From Rhodocollybia butyracea (taxonomy: Eukaryota > Basidiomycota > Agaricomycetes > Agaricales > Omphalotaceae): a stretch of DNA of 64,000 bases. The notes beneath the pieces are model-generated. The model saw only the letters and a list, made by a program, of their open reading frames with translations, had not been told where the DNA came from and made no database searches. Positions 10,793 through 23,040 of the stretch are shown piece by piece. Position 1 is the first letter of the stretch; the number at the start of each line of letters is the position of its first letter. Location of the stretch: contig JADNRY010000019.1 in NCBI GenBank assembly GCA_015501585.1, positions 186,001 to 250,000 on the forward strand, in the 5' to 3' direction. The position numbers and the translations under genes are program-made.

Positions 10793-12219
10793 TTTTAATA
10801 GTCTAAATTTCTAGCACATTGGTCAATTTACCAGTTTTGGATGATTGACACTAGACAGCACCTACAAAATGAACGGGTACTGAAGGGTCGAAGTTTGAAT
10901 ATGCAGAAACTAATCCAGCTTCTGCAACAACAGTCAAACATGAAATAGAATAGAATTGACTGTACTTACAATGCACGAGTTTCAGAAAAACGGATTCAGA
11001 AGATGGAGCACAGGAGAAGTGACAGAAAACAAGGAAAGTTGAGTCACCGAAAGCTAAAACGAGATACAGAAGCCGCCCTGAAAGAGAGAAGGGCGCAGAA
11101 CTTAAGAGAGGGGGAAGAAGAGTTTTCGAACTTTTGATCAAAGCCGGTCCGCCGGATCAGAGCGACGGCTGAGTGGAGATATGCGGACATACCACGGAGA
11201 ATCCAGGTCAATGAGTTCTTTCATTACAACAGTCAACCGTCTCCCATTAACATTTGTGATAAGAATTTAGCAATAGATTTTGTACCGAAGACTTGATCTA
11301 CCAAACTTCTCCACAGGGGATCGCTATACTCCATGCATAAACCACTGGCAAGAATTGTAGCCTTAGACTACAGCTTTAAGCTTTAAGCTTTACTCTTCGT
11401 CGCACTACCCGCACACCCAGACGGCAATGGTCTCAAGACCACACTCACTGTGAATTGTACCGTGTACAATGAATCTCCTTTTCAGTCGTCCCCAGCCCGT
11501 ACTTCCCCATATGGAACCTCCAAGCCGCATCCATCCGTACCTTCAAAGCTCCTAATTATTGCTTTCAGTTTTTATAGAAGGAGCAGTCGTCGCATCATGT
11601 ACTCTTTCTTCCTTCTCAAATTCTACCTGTACTTTTTTGCAGTGAGATAGGCACGTTAACTCTCTCTTTCGCTCTCTCACCATTCACACACAGCTTCATT
11701 TCGCCAACTGGCAATCAAACCGTTGACCACCGGAGGCACCAGGTCCTGGAAACCCGGTATTCTGATAGTTATCTTAGCTTTACTCTGTGTACCGGTTGTT
11801 TCTTAGTGGAATCGCGCCGGTTTACCTACCTTAATGTCCGCCCTCGGAACTGCGAACTCAAGTGCAAAGTTCAAACCTTGCGCAAGAGGAAGAATTGACA
11901 TATACCTTATATGTATTTCGCTGGTTAGCAGGGGCCGATACTAGTAATTCAAAACGTGTTCTTTTGACGGAAGCGAACTTGGGGGGCTGCATCGTAGTGT
12001 TCAATGGAACGTCGGGTTTTGAGCGCATATTGAGCATGCGAAGAATTGCTAGTGCCACCACTTGGATAAGGAAACCGATTCACAGCAAGCAAAACGCATG
12101 CTAGAGATATCTACATACAGTTTACAAAATGTACGTCCGCAAACAAATCTACTCAAAAATCAAAGCTACACGAAATCATTAAGATAATACAGATATGAAC
12201 AAATCCTCAAGCTTCAGCT
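10793..12219. other. Long intergenic region, no gene recognised
   Basis: About 1.4 kb without a credible gene. A triplet repeat of AAGCTTT occurs near 11374-11392. Open frames on both strands are short and of biased composition. Confidence 0.4.
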
Positions 12220-13503
12220 TCAATACCTAATCAACTGGATATTTATCAGCGGAAGCAGACTCCTAGATGGCCCTAGACTTCTGAACAGGAATCCCATGAC
12301 AAAAAATGCAAGATACGCTCTAGGACCAGGCTTGACCTTTTTCCCAATCTCCATCGCGGTTCTCAAGTACCAAGCCAGAATGACTTTACGAAACTTGTAG
12401 AAACGCTTTATCAAGCGCTCAATCACCCATCCTACCAGGATGAGTAATCTCGACTTGGAAAGTGCAGGAAATAGCTTTGGTGGCGGCTGTCCTCGTACGA
12501 GTCGTAGAGGATCATCTTGTTCACCGGCTGTGAGCTCCCGGGCTTGCACAAACATGAGCCTGACGTTTCTTTCACAAATGTTTTCGAGGAAATAGACATT
12601 CCCTACAATTAGCCATTTTTAGCCGGGGCAATTCAATGAGGACAATCTCAATACAACGAACCTCGGGGAACCATGAAAGAGCCTCCTTGAACGACGATAT
12701 AAGCTGTATCATGTATCTTGACATTCACAGCACCTTCAACAACATGAAAGATCTACCGGGTCGTATATTAGCGCAGGGATAACGAAGGAACAGAAAACGG
12801 TCGCACATATGTGTTGTCCTTGACACTCTTCGAGCTCTTTCGACCTCCAGGGGGTAACTCGATGTAGCCAGACGCCACAAACGAACCGTCTGCAAAGACT
12901 TTGGAGTACGACCAATTTCCTTCATACGCCACACGCATGGAATGTGTTATAAGTTGCTCCGTATGTGTGAGCCCTGAGCTACAGTTAATTACAAAAGCCA
13001 GGCAGCAGTCAGTTGCATTACTCACGTCGAGATACCGCCTGCTCCGTTCGAAAGTCTAGTACATTCCCGTCTGTCGGCGTATTGTCGTCCCAGCCATACT
13101 CTAGAGGTATCGATGTAGAAAGCTTTGATTTCCGTCTTGTCGTTTTGGGAAGTGTCGGAGGTGTAGATTTGGGACTCGCGGAATAACTCGCGGAATGACT
13201 CCCTGCTGGTTCGTCAATGTGGACCATAGAGGAAGTTATATTGGACGATGTAAGTTTATTACTCGATGCATTGGCGTCCATTTCTGCTGTAGATGAGTAT
13301 AAATCCGCCGTTACAGTTGTAAATGAACTAGTTGAAGAAGAAGTTGCAGAAGTGGGCGTGTCAGGCTCATGTTCCGCTTCATGCTCCGATGACTGGTCCG
13401 CTGTTTCCTCAAATTTTACCCGGGCAGCAGCGCTTAGGGCTTCTTCGCTCGTATTTATCTCTAGCTGAGGAGGAACGACGGTTGTTTCGCTAGAGGAAGA
13501 CAT
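12220..13503 (-). CDS. Mif2/CENP-C-type cupin-domain protein
   Basis: Four exons join to about 375 residues. Residues 1-150 are Ser/Thr-rich and disordered, ending in a basic patch (TTRRKSKLST). After PLEYGWDDN comes a single cupin fold like the C-terminal dimerisation domain of the kinetochore protein CENP-C/Mif2: SGYIELPPGGRKSSKS, IFHVVEGAVNVKIHDT, GGSFMVPRGNVYFLENI and RLMFVQARE. The CENP-C signature motif that binds nucleosomes is not visible before the cupin. The roughly 100-residue tail after the cupin is odd: it is basic with hydrophobic stretches (LLILVGWVIERLIKRFY, AYLAFFVMGFLF). It may therefore be a cupin paralogue with another task and not the kinetochore protein itself. The cupin call is secure; the role is inference. 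Confidence 0.75.
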
Positions 13504-13639
13504 TGCATATGGGAAAGTAGAGGAAGAGGTGTTCAGTAAGCGCCCGATTAGTCATTCGGCTTTATCGCTCAAAGAACATATGTATTCATTGAAACCGTAA
13601 ACCGTAAATATGGTTTCTAAACATTCAAAAATCAATTAC

Positions 13640-16600
13640 TTAGGCCCCTCCACTCATCTCTAGCAATTGCTCTATACTCTTGCCTAAATCGCCCTCATTC
13701 GCCTCCAATACCCACTCAACGACCTCTCTGTCGACACCAGGAAATATCTGAAATAGTGTATTCCGCGCGGCCTCCGTAGCCTGTGAGTGGGCTGTATCAA
13801 TCTCCGCCTGCATCCCTGCAATGTCCAAGTCCCCGCCGGGAGTAGAAGAGCGAGAGTAACTCATTGGAGAGCCGAGAGGCGATCCAGGTTGATCGTAATA
13901 TGGGCTGCTGCCTTGTGGTCGAAGATGGAGGGGTTGTACGCGAGGTTGTGTGGGTTGAGAGGGCCCCATTGCAAGTGGATAGTTTGTTTGAGGTCCTTGG
14001 CCTCTCGGCCGGGACGGGGTCTCGTCTGGCGAGTAGCCTGGAGAGTACCCGGGGGAGTATCCAGGCGACAACGCCTGGCCGCTTCCAATTGGAGCTTGGG
14101 CTTGGGCTACGTATCCGCCCGGTGATGGGACCCTCCGCACGCGAGGTTTGTACGGGGTTTGAATGGGCGGAGCTCCATCAGCAGAGTTCGCGGGGGTTTG
14201 GAATCCCATGAATGACGCCGGAGATGAAGATCGTGAATTTGGCAGGCTTTGACTCGCGGGTCCTGGTGCGATTGAACGAGGCCTACGGGAAATATAAATT
14301 TTGATACAAGGGACGTAAAACTGAACCGCACCAAGGAACAGGCATAGGAGGACCGGGGGTACCTGCTCTCGATGCCCCCGCACTGCTATACCTCTCCGGC
14401 AAGTTTTCGTCTGTCAAATTATCGAGTGCCTCATTAAAGATCCGACTGATAGCGTTCAATGGTTTGCTAACAGCGTCCCCAGTTTTCTGCAGCAGCCTAC
14501 GAGCGTCTTCTGACAGCTGCTGTGCCATAGGAGCAGGCGAAGCCCCTTGCGCTAGAGGTAGGGAAAGGGGTTGAGCAGACTCTGCGCCCATGTAAGGAGA
14601 GTTGCGTTGCTGTGTGGGCGTCGACATTGACATCGAAGAGACAGAGGATGAGGCTGAGGAAGATGAGGAAGATGATAGTGTCTGCGGAGTTCCATCTGGG
14701 TTAGTAGGTAACTCTCGAATCGCAGCTTCTACGTTCCTGCGTTGCTGTCAGTCGAAGAGCTCGGATGATAATTAGCACACTTACTGCGCGAATTCCTCTT
14801 GTGTGATCTTCGATAATGAAGTATGGTCCATCGTCTCAATGAACTGAACAGCTCCCATCTGTACCCAAAGGCTTAAGAGAGGAAGTAGTCGATGCGGATT
14901 GACGCACCAAGCTCGATAGATAGTATCCCGCTTCACTCCGCAGCTTATCCGGATTTCTGAATCGATTAATAAACCTACAAGTTCAGATATAAGCATCAGT
15001 ATCCGCGTTATAGCGAGCTTCGTACTCGACGTTTGAAAGTAGATGTTCAGGATTGGCTTTAAGTACCACAAAAATGAGGATAGGTACAAAAGCGTCCGCT
15101 CCCTCATCTTTCTGAAGATGTCGTATTAAGCCTATTTAAAAGTCAGTCAAGAGGTCGAGTACACGAGAAATAAAGAAAGGGTATAGAAAAAAAAAAGAGG
15201 CGGACCAAAGATGACCTTGCAGCAGTTGAGGATACATATAAGTTTGTCTCGGGGAGCTTTATAATGTCCAATCTTGATCAGCTCTGAACAATGAGTCATT
15301 AGCTTCATTGCATCGTTATAAGACTGTTCGAAACATACCCTGTTCTGCAAACATGAGGAATCCGGCAGTTCCTTCGCCAACAGGAACATCCAAATGCTCT
15401 TCCTCTATCCAGCCAAACAGCGCGATTCTTTGGGACAATATACGATCGCGTTCCAGATCATCGACGGAAATAGGTCTACGAGGCAGTCCAGTTATCGGAT
15501 TGACGTCTTTGGCCACAGCAGGAGTGAATGTGTATTGGTACACCTGATTCATGACTAGTTTCTCCATTCCTTCCATAGCATTATCGAATTCCGCATCCGA
15601 CGCGCTTTTCCAAGGCTCGCATTGTCGCATTTGATTAGATATAAACTGGTTTTATCGATATTAGCATTCTAGGCGAGTAGAAACGAACATAGAAAAACAT
15701 ACATTCAAGAAATCGTTGATGATCTTAATCTGATCGTTTACTGTGAAGGTACGTTTCGAAAAATTGCCCAAGAACCTGTCACAGACTTATGTTCAGGCGG
15801 CCATCAGAGAATTACAGAAGAAACTTACGATTTGAGATATTTGGCCACTGGATCAGCGCTTCGCAGCTTCATTTGGTCAAGGAACTTTTGAAAGTCGAAG
15901 GGAGGGTCATTACTCTGACCGTCTTCGTCAGACCCTTCTGAGTAGCTCTCTTCCCCTTCCTCATCTTCGTTTGACGGTTGTGGGTTTGTTTCTGGGTGTT
16001 CCATCTTCCGACTTTGCTGATCAGCAAAAGCGGATATCGTGTTCGGTGAGGGCACCGGTTTTGCGGTGTCCATCGACAGTGGTCTACTTTTAGACTGTGG
16101 GGAACGAGTCAGGGACGGAATGGAAAATGAACGGGCAAGCGCAGCTAAAGAAGAAGGAAATCCGGAGCTTATAGCGGAAGTTGGACTTTGACTTGCCGAA
16201 GGCAGGTCCTTCAAGGGAGGTACGGGAGGTGTAGATTCATGAGGAGGCGGAGGAGGAGGGTGTCCCTCAGTATCTTCCCAAGCTTTCTTCGCGTGCTCTG
16301 CCTCCTGATCAGCTAGTGGATCAAACTCCTGTAATATCTCAGTTGCCAGAGGTGATACCGGTTGTGGAGGTGCATCTGCGAACCCATGTGTGATGGTCTG
16401 ATCAAAAGTCGATGGATCCGGAGTATGGAGAAAAGAATGAGTTTCTGGCTCATATTCCACTTCATGCCCAGTCTCTGGATCCAGTACCGCTTCTGCTTCG
16501 TGCGATTCTGAGGCTGGGTTCTCAGACCAGGGATTAGGCGATGCTTCTGGCAGTGGGGGTGCTTCCAATCGAGTATCATTAGCCAGCGCTTGCTTCTCTG

Positions 16601-16676
16601 AATCGTCTGATATTGACAAGCCTTCTAATGATACTTGAGCCAAGCTTGATTTAATGGCAGGTTCTGCACTTTCCAT
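13640..16676 (-). CDS. VPS9-domain Rab5-type GEF with C-terminal CUE domain
   Basis: This protein probably activates Rab5/Vps21 on endosomes, as yeast Vps9 does. About nine exons give roughly 850 residues, nearly twice yeast Vps9. Residues 1-260 are acidic and Pro/Ser-rich. A helical bundle follows (FDFQKFLDQMKLRSADPVAKYL). The VPS9 core spans about 330-520, with the Asp-Tyr-type pair region PRDKLICILNCCKVIFG, DAFVPILIFVVLKANPEHLLSN, FINRFRN and SEAGYYLSSLMGAVQFIETMD. A Pro/Ser linker with SPGY repeats leads to a C-terminal CUE domain (ATEAARNTLFQIFPGVDREVVEWVLEANEGDLGKSIEQLL), which would bind ubiquitin. Domain order matches fungal Vps9. Exact exon ends in the long linker are approximate. 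Confidence 0.9.
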
Positions 16677-18420
16677 TAATTGTGAGCTTGTGTTGAGTAG
16701 TTCAGAGATCCGTGTCTGTAATGTCGATATGGAGATCCCTTGAGCTCAAATTTAGTTCCTAGATAAGGGTAATTGTATCTCACAGATAAAGTCTTTCCTC
16801 GCCAAACTGTCACAGTGAACAAGAGGTATCCGACGTAGGCGCTGCACAACTTTATGGATTTTCAGGATATTTCAAGGATTGAGCGACATACACACTCTGG
16901 TTGATAAAATTCGAGAATAAAGCTGAATGATGCAAGAACGAATGAAGTGGACGAGTCGGAGAAAGTGGCAGCACGTGTTTACGCGTCGTTTGTTACGTCA
17001 CTCGATTAAGCGCTGTAATACATTGGGGCTAGCCTCATGACTCAGATTTCTTGCCATAAACCACTGGGAAAGATGAAATTCATCCTACGAGAATGAATCG
17101 TGATTACCAAACCAAATGGGAGCGCACCCAGCCTGGAAGACAATTATATTGAGCCAAAGAAACAGCCCAAATCAACAACATGCACTTAAACGTTTTCTAT
17201 ATCGAGCTGCCACTTCACGAGATTAACCAAACGAAGACTTCTGCCAGCCTTCGGGACCATTCTGCACACCATTACCAGAAACTACGTTAGTCATCTTCTA
17301 CAATAGAATCGACGGAGTGTGCTACCCTATTCGAAAATGTAGCCGCACTCCATGACCATGAATACTTTCTGCTTGCTTTCTAGTTCTATGCGGCTCTGTT
17401 CTACAATGACACCACATTTTTTCTGTATGTCCACCCCAACTCACTCTTTCCAAGAAATTATTCGCTCAGTACCGACGAATGACTGACTTTCTGATCTTCT
17501 CTTCGATATGTCAAGAGGCGTCCGTATTGATGCTGGTGATGAAATCGAGTATGCGGAGAACCTACTTCTGTGTACCAGTAGCTGATTATACTGTATAATT
17601 TCGACCGTAGGTTCACGTAACGCGTAACAGCCAAAAAAATCCCAAGCCGCCAGTAATTTTCTTTTGATTATTCCAATTTTTTTCGATTTAATTTTGACCC
17701 AAATTTTCCAAATCGATGAACTTACGGTCGTAATTATACAGTATAGTTGCCCGATGGATTTTTGCACTTTCCTGAACGGCAATTGAGTAGATAAAATGGA
17801 GAACCTAAACCCTCGGCCGATAGAAGGAACAATTCTAAATGGAGAAACTGAACCGACCAGCCTACGATGTTCAGGTTCCATAGACGAACTTGGGGAGCAA
17901 TTCTAAGTGGGCTGTAAGGGAATGGGTTCCGCAAGGCTTAACAGAAGGTAGAGATGCACGCACCCGCTAATGACCATCAAATTATACCAAGAGGTGGCCC
18001 CCAGAGAGCGCACCTGCGCGCAGTTTATCCACTTTCCCATCTTTCCATTTGTCCCCGGGAAGATAACGAGATTTTATGAGGACTGGAAAGCTCTTTCGTT
18101 GTATGTTGAAGCAGAAGCATACAACAATCTTCCTGGTTCCACAGATTGGCCAGAACTTCTGTTGTAGGTGTTGTTTCTGCTCATGAGCACGGTGACTCTT
18201 TTGCAGGCCGTGTCAAATTCTGTTCTGGCACGTTTCATGTAAGTATATGCGTACTTACGATTTTAATCCGTGGCATCTGCCTCTGAAACGAGATTTTCAA
18301 CCATCACCGTAGACATGGTACGCGTGTTTGGGATTGTGACATACCGCGCGTGATGTGACACTGTAAGAAGTACATATATCTCGTTTTCATTTTTCCCCGT
18401 TAGTTGCTTTCCTTCTTCCA
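16677..18420. other. Intergenic region containing a MITE
   Basis: No gene is recognised. The only clear structure is the TA-flanked inverted-repeat element at 17591-17741. A 146-codon frame on the minus strand (17441-17881) runs straight through that element and is not believable as a gene. Confidence 0.5.
17591..17741. mobile_element. 151-bp MITE, Tc1/mariner-like by its TA flanks
   Basis: The left end CTGTATAATTTCGACCGTAG is answered at the right end by its reverse complement with two mismatches over about 24 bp. TA dinucleotides flank both ends (17589-17590 and 17742-17743), as expected after Tc1/mariner-type insertion. The interior is AT-rich and non-coding. Confidence 0.7.
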
Positions 18421-19495
18421 ATGCCTTTCAGAGGAATCGGTCAACCGAGGCGCACCCTCGATGGCTTCCAACCTTTTGACCCCGTCCCCGATTTTCTCCT
18501 TGCTCCTTCCCCGGTTAGTACTCGCCATTCTTTCTGACTTGAATTCAGACAACCACACGCGCCACTCGTTTTGGTTATTTCCTGAATAACCTCTCACTGT
18601 ACTGTCTATCCTCACATAAACAAATGCTCACTTTTCTGTGCAGATTCAATACGACATCTACCGATTTTCTTCGGCTGGGTTCACTATCAAAGGGAACCTT
18701 CCAAAATCCCCGGGTGAATTACTGCAAATGATGTCTGATCAGTACGTAGGAAAGCAGGTCGATCGGTTCGGACAGCCTCTTAGAGGTGGGTCCGGAAGTA
18801 GGAAGCCAAAACAATTTTTCCAGGCAAGGCTTTGAATTCTACCCACCAACCTCGCATAATAACTGCTCAATCTCCGAATAGGCACATTCGCTGTTCTATG
18901 GTGTAGAATATTCCGACAGTGATGACCGTGACGAGCTCGAAGACAAACTGTTCACAGCGATGAGTGCCCGTCCTCCTCCTCAAATTCCGAACCATATCTA
19001 TGAGATTGAAGCGGAAATGAGGCGCCTCTGGATCGAGGCGGCTGCTGGAGAACGTGTCAGGTATGATTATCTCCTTGTGCTTTTCATTCTACTGTTCATG
19101 TTACAAAAACCCTATGCAGAATCTCCAACCTCCTCGTCGCCCAAGGTCACAACCCCGACAGCGACCCAGTGCTCGCTCAGCTTATGGGTCGGACCACGCT
19201 CGTCGACCAATTCTTCGATGACACTGCCAATTTCTTCGCAACGCATTTGCCTCTTCAAAATTCTGTCGTCGTGTTGGAAAATGTCGATGAAGATAATCTG
19301 GAGATTGGAGTGTATGAAATCGCCTGCGACCGCTATGGAATGCGTGTCCAGAAAGTCCCGCGGCCGTTCAACCTACGCGGGAGAGGCAGCTATCCAACCG
19401 CTGATTTTGTTATTGGAAAGGATGCTTTCTTGGTCAATGCCAAGGCCAGCGAACTTCGTGGCAGTAGATGGGGCTCAATCCCGAACACAACTTGA
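18421..19495 (+). CDS. Conserved-looking protein of unknown function
   Basis: I cannot name this family. Four exons join to about 290 residues. Exon 1 gives MPFRGIGQPRRTLDGFQPFD; later exons give FSSAGFTIKGNLPKSPGELLQMMSDQ, an acidic linker (YSDSDDRDELEDKLF) and an ordered C-terminal domain (GRTTLVDQFFDDTANFFATHLPLQN...VVVLENVDEDNLEIGVYEI). There is no signal peptide or membrane segment. The third exon needs a GC-AG intron (18824-18881, donor CAG|GCAAGG); with it PKQFFQ joins AHSLFYGVEYSDSDD and the frame stays open. The balanced composition suggests a real folded protein. Confidence 0.65.
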
Positions 19496-19695
19496 TAACT
19501 ACTAACACCGTATATAATTCCACTACTTAGCTGGCGCCACATTAGTATTTAGCACTTATTGAAATAGCATCATGCCTCAAGTGTACATGGGAGGATGTTA
19601 ATTGATTTATCGTCAGATCATCCTGTCGGGCGACAAGTTGCAAGATAAGAGAGTATGATTAGCATCCGAAGGACCCCAGTACAAAGATATACACA

Positions 19696-21005
19696 TTAAG
19701 ACAGAAATACACGGGACTTCAGATCCTTTCCGTTGAACTTATTCAGTATGTTCCTTATCTTGTCAACCGTAATGAGTCCTCCAAGTGTGTCCAGGTCGAA
19801 CGCATCGTTTAGTTCATTATCCTTGCCCGCATCTTTATCCAAATCTTTTTCCCCCTCTCCCCAATATTCTTCAAACGCCTCGACAGCCTTGAGCCACAAC
19901 GGTTGAAAACCATCCATCCATTGCTGATAACCAAAGTTCGTCTGACCAAAAAAGGCGGCTCTACTAGGAGTCCTAAGAACGCGATGTCTTCCATAACCTT
20001 TTGCTTCGGTCAACAGCCTATAATTGAAATTACCATAGACGTTATTGTAACGATCCCCAAGGATGAATACCAAGTAGAAAATTGATTCGGCCTCATGACG
20101 GTAGCAAGGGAGACAATTCCATTGATAACGATCCTTTTCCAGATGACAGTCAAAGGGTGGGATACCAATCCGATGTTTCGACGGCGTCGGAACGTGATCT
20201 TCTGAATCATCGAGTCGAGGCATAGTGGTGAGATCGAAATCATGCAAAATTCCAAAGACTTGGCCATCGAGTCCGCGACGGAACATGATATTTGCTATGT
20301 TGAAGTCGCGACAACGTAGACGTCCAACATCGTGCATCCATTCATGACCTAGAGTAGAGGAAATGCGTAAGAATCAGAGTAACAGAAATAGATGTTTCGA
20401 AACCTACATTGAAAGATGTCATAGACAACTTGAGCCTCTTCCTCGTCAGTTTCCAGCTGCAAAATGGGGTGGATCGGTCTTTGAATAGAGCCCCGAACGA
20501 TTCGACCTTCTTCCTTATAAGGCTTACTTCCAAAGTCCCCCTCGAATTCGAGTTTTCTTTGAACAGAATTATCGCCAGTGAGGGGCGGAAACAGGATATT
20601 CAAGAACTGAAAGTTATGATCAGCGAGATCAGTGATTTCACGTTCTGCAGAGCACGAAGAGGAGTTCCATAGAGAGCTGATCTTCAGTAAGGGGTCTAAA
20701 GAGTTGGGCCCGTTCGACATTGAGAGTTCACCGGCATCGTGCACTCTATCTGTTTCGTGGCCCCTTTCGCTAGGACAGAAAACGCGCATGCTCCGTCCGG
20801 TAACGCTATCGCCTTCATTTGAAGCTTTGTCGATGAGTAGGGTATCTGATACAACCATCTTCGCGATTTCCACGGTATAAGAATTTCCACGGTATAAGAC
20901 GCGGTTTGGGGAATAGTAAAATGGAAGAATAGGTTTGAGCCACAACTTGTTGTTGTGTGCTCTGCCGGACCGGGATTGGCCGATATTAGTTCCGAGGATC
21001 GCCAT
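19696..21005 (-). CDS. FunK1-like protein kinase, short and atypical
   Basis: Two exons join over an intron at about 20350-20394, giving close to 420 residues. The C-terminal half has the FunK1 pattern: an alpha-E helix, the catalytic loop RCRDFNIANIMF, a DFG-equivalent LHDFDLT, then the activation-segment end SKHRIGIPPFD and the RHEAESIFYLVF helix. The usual HRD histidine is Cys, while the catalytic Asp and Asn are kept. The N-terminal half shows no clear Gly-loop or Lys, and FunK1 proteins are usually far longer. It may be truncated, a pseudokinase or a decaying copy. A tandem 17-bp duplication (TTTCCACGGTATAAGAA unit) lies at 20868-20900. The start at 21005 is uncertain. Confidence 0.65.
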
Positions 21006-23040
21006 TGTTCTTCGTTTACCCTCATTCTGGAACCGCTAGAGCAACTGTTCATTAACGCTCGATGTTCAATACTGTGGGGGATCTTTGAGTGAACCTGCCT
21101 CAAATTCTCTGTATCGCATCTTGAATTCCACGAAATCCTTTGGACTCGTCTACTATCACCCTCCACAATATAAAGGCACGAAAATAAACTATCCTCAACT
21201 AAACTCAATAACCTTCGTATTCTCATTCAATGGTCTAAAAGCTGCTCTGATTTCTTGACTCCGAATCCTCTACATAGGACGAACTGAAGCACGTACGGAT
21301 GGAGAATTTCGAAATCAGATACAACGACACCCTACAATTCGCTCCTAATCTGCTGCTCAACAACGGGCACCCCCTTACAAGTATATGATCCAATCTACCA
21401 GCACGGGATTTGCGCCAACTCAATTTTAGTGGTCCGCTCCATCCTTGAGTTGTGAAACGCCCCAAAATCCAGAACGAGCCGGAAAACAGAGAACACATCC
21501 ACCCGCAAAATGACAGCTAATGTAGAAGCCCAAATCAAAACTGCGTTGCAGACCTTGTGCTTGATTAGGATATCGCAGGTAACTTTTAATGCCTACGACT
21601 CGGTGAAGAGAACATGAACAACAAACAGCGTCATTGACCGCCCGCGTTCACACTGAAGCTATCCAGTACAACTGGATGGACACCACCGGATTTCTGGTTT
21701 CCTTGGTGAGCATCGATTCACACAAATCGCACCCGACGGGGCCTCGTGAGTAAACTCACAGAAGTTCAAAGGAGATTCAAGTTTTGAATGAAAACCTACA
21801 GCTGTTGAGGCGCCGCAGCAAATTAGACTCAGTTTAGTTCCGGATTTTCGTCCAAGGTAGACTATTTACATCCTGTCGTTCACACAACTTTCGCGGGAGA
21901 TGCACCTCGCAGAAGCTTCTGGCATCATAAGATCGAACTGGTGGAGTGACATCCTGGTCAAAATCAAAGGCTGTTTCATACAGTAACTTCAAGCTAATGC
22001 CTCTTCCTTTCGAGTCAGCGGTACTAGTGCGGGGGATTTGTAGGGTTTTTCGGCTACAAAATCAATAAGCTAGCTATCGCCCTTGCAGATGGGTTGGTTT
22101 CCCTTCAGCATGGCGCAATGGCTGTGAGGCCTCGACTCGGATTTCTAATATACAGGTTCAAATGTCAGCTTCTGACTCGGGGCTTATGTGGAATGTAGCC
22201 TTGCCTTGGATACGCAAAATCAACCCAAGCTACGGGGTAGCGACTATCGCGGAGGGCACCGTCGTGGAATAGTCACAGTCATTGGTGGATCGATCATACA
22301 AGATCAGGAATTTACGAAACAACCGTCGCAAAGGACGCTGCAGTACCCCATAGTCCAGACAAAGGATTGAGGTTTCTATAAGTGGTCCATCAAATTGGAC
22401 TCAACTTTTGATACCAATGTAGTATCTTCTATGGGGAACTGCTGGGAACGCCATGATGCAGCAAACGACAAATTTTCCATCCACATTCAGTTGAACCCCT
22501 AGATTGTGTTTGCATTCTCATGGTTGGACATTATCGTCCCTATCCAAACTACCTACGTGACGTGTTGGAATCACCACGTTGTGGTGGTTTGGCTCAGCGA
22601 GCTGTGCTACAATAATTTTATAGTACTCGTGTATAATCAATCGATAGTATAATCAATCGATAGTACTTACATGTTTCAATCAGTTCACATTCGTGATAAG
22701 AAACGTGTGAGGCTTGAACAGCGGTCTCGCGCTAATTTAGAAACAATACAAAAGGCCGGTTTCATTAGACCATCGCAATCGCGGAAACTGCGGGACCGGA
22801 AGTACAAAGCCTATTGTAGGAGCTTGAATCGCATTCAAAGCTTCATTCCGGGCTTGACAACCAGAACAAAAGAACAAACCTCGCCACATCTGACTGGTCA
22901 AAGCGTTTAGTAGTGAGCATTTATCCCCATTTGTAAAGCAAGGATCATACACGCAGAACAAGAGTCATAAAAGTATATAAGGGCCTTCAGAAAACGCGAT
23001 TGCACCTACTTCCACTGAAATTTTCTCGTACTGTGTAGCC
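21006..23040. other. Gene-poor region upstream of two divergent genes
   Basis: Two kilobases without a recognisable gene. A tandem duplication of TATAATCAATCGATAGTA lies near 22630-22667. A TATATAA box at 22974-22980 serves the orphan gene starting at 23041. Short open frames (for example 22671-22910) have no recognisable features. Confidence 0.45.
22974..22980 (+). promoter_or_regulatory. TATA box of the orphan gene at 23041
   Basis: TATATAA lies 61 nt before the ATG, matching the core-promoter spacing of neighbouring genes. Confidence 0.5.

Noticed and set aside
17441..17881. 146-codon minus-strand open frame
   Set aside because: It reads through both ends of the MITE at 17591-17741 and has no protein-like features.
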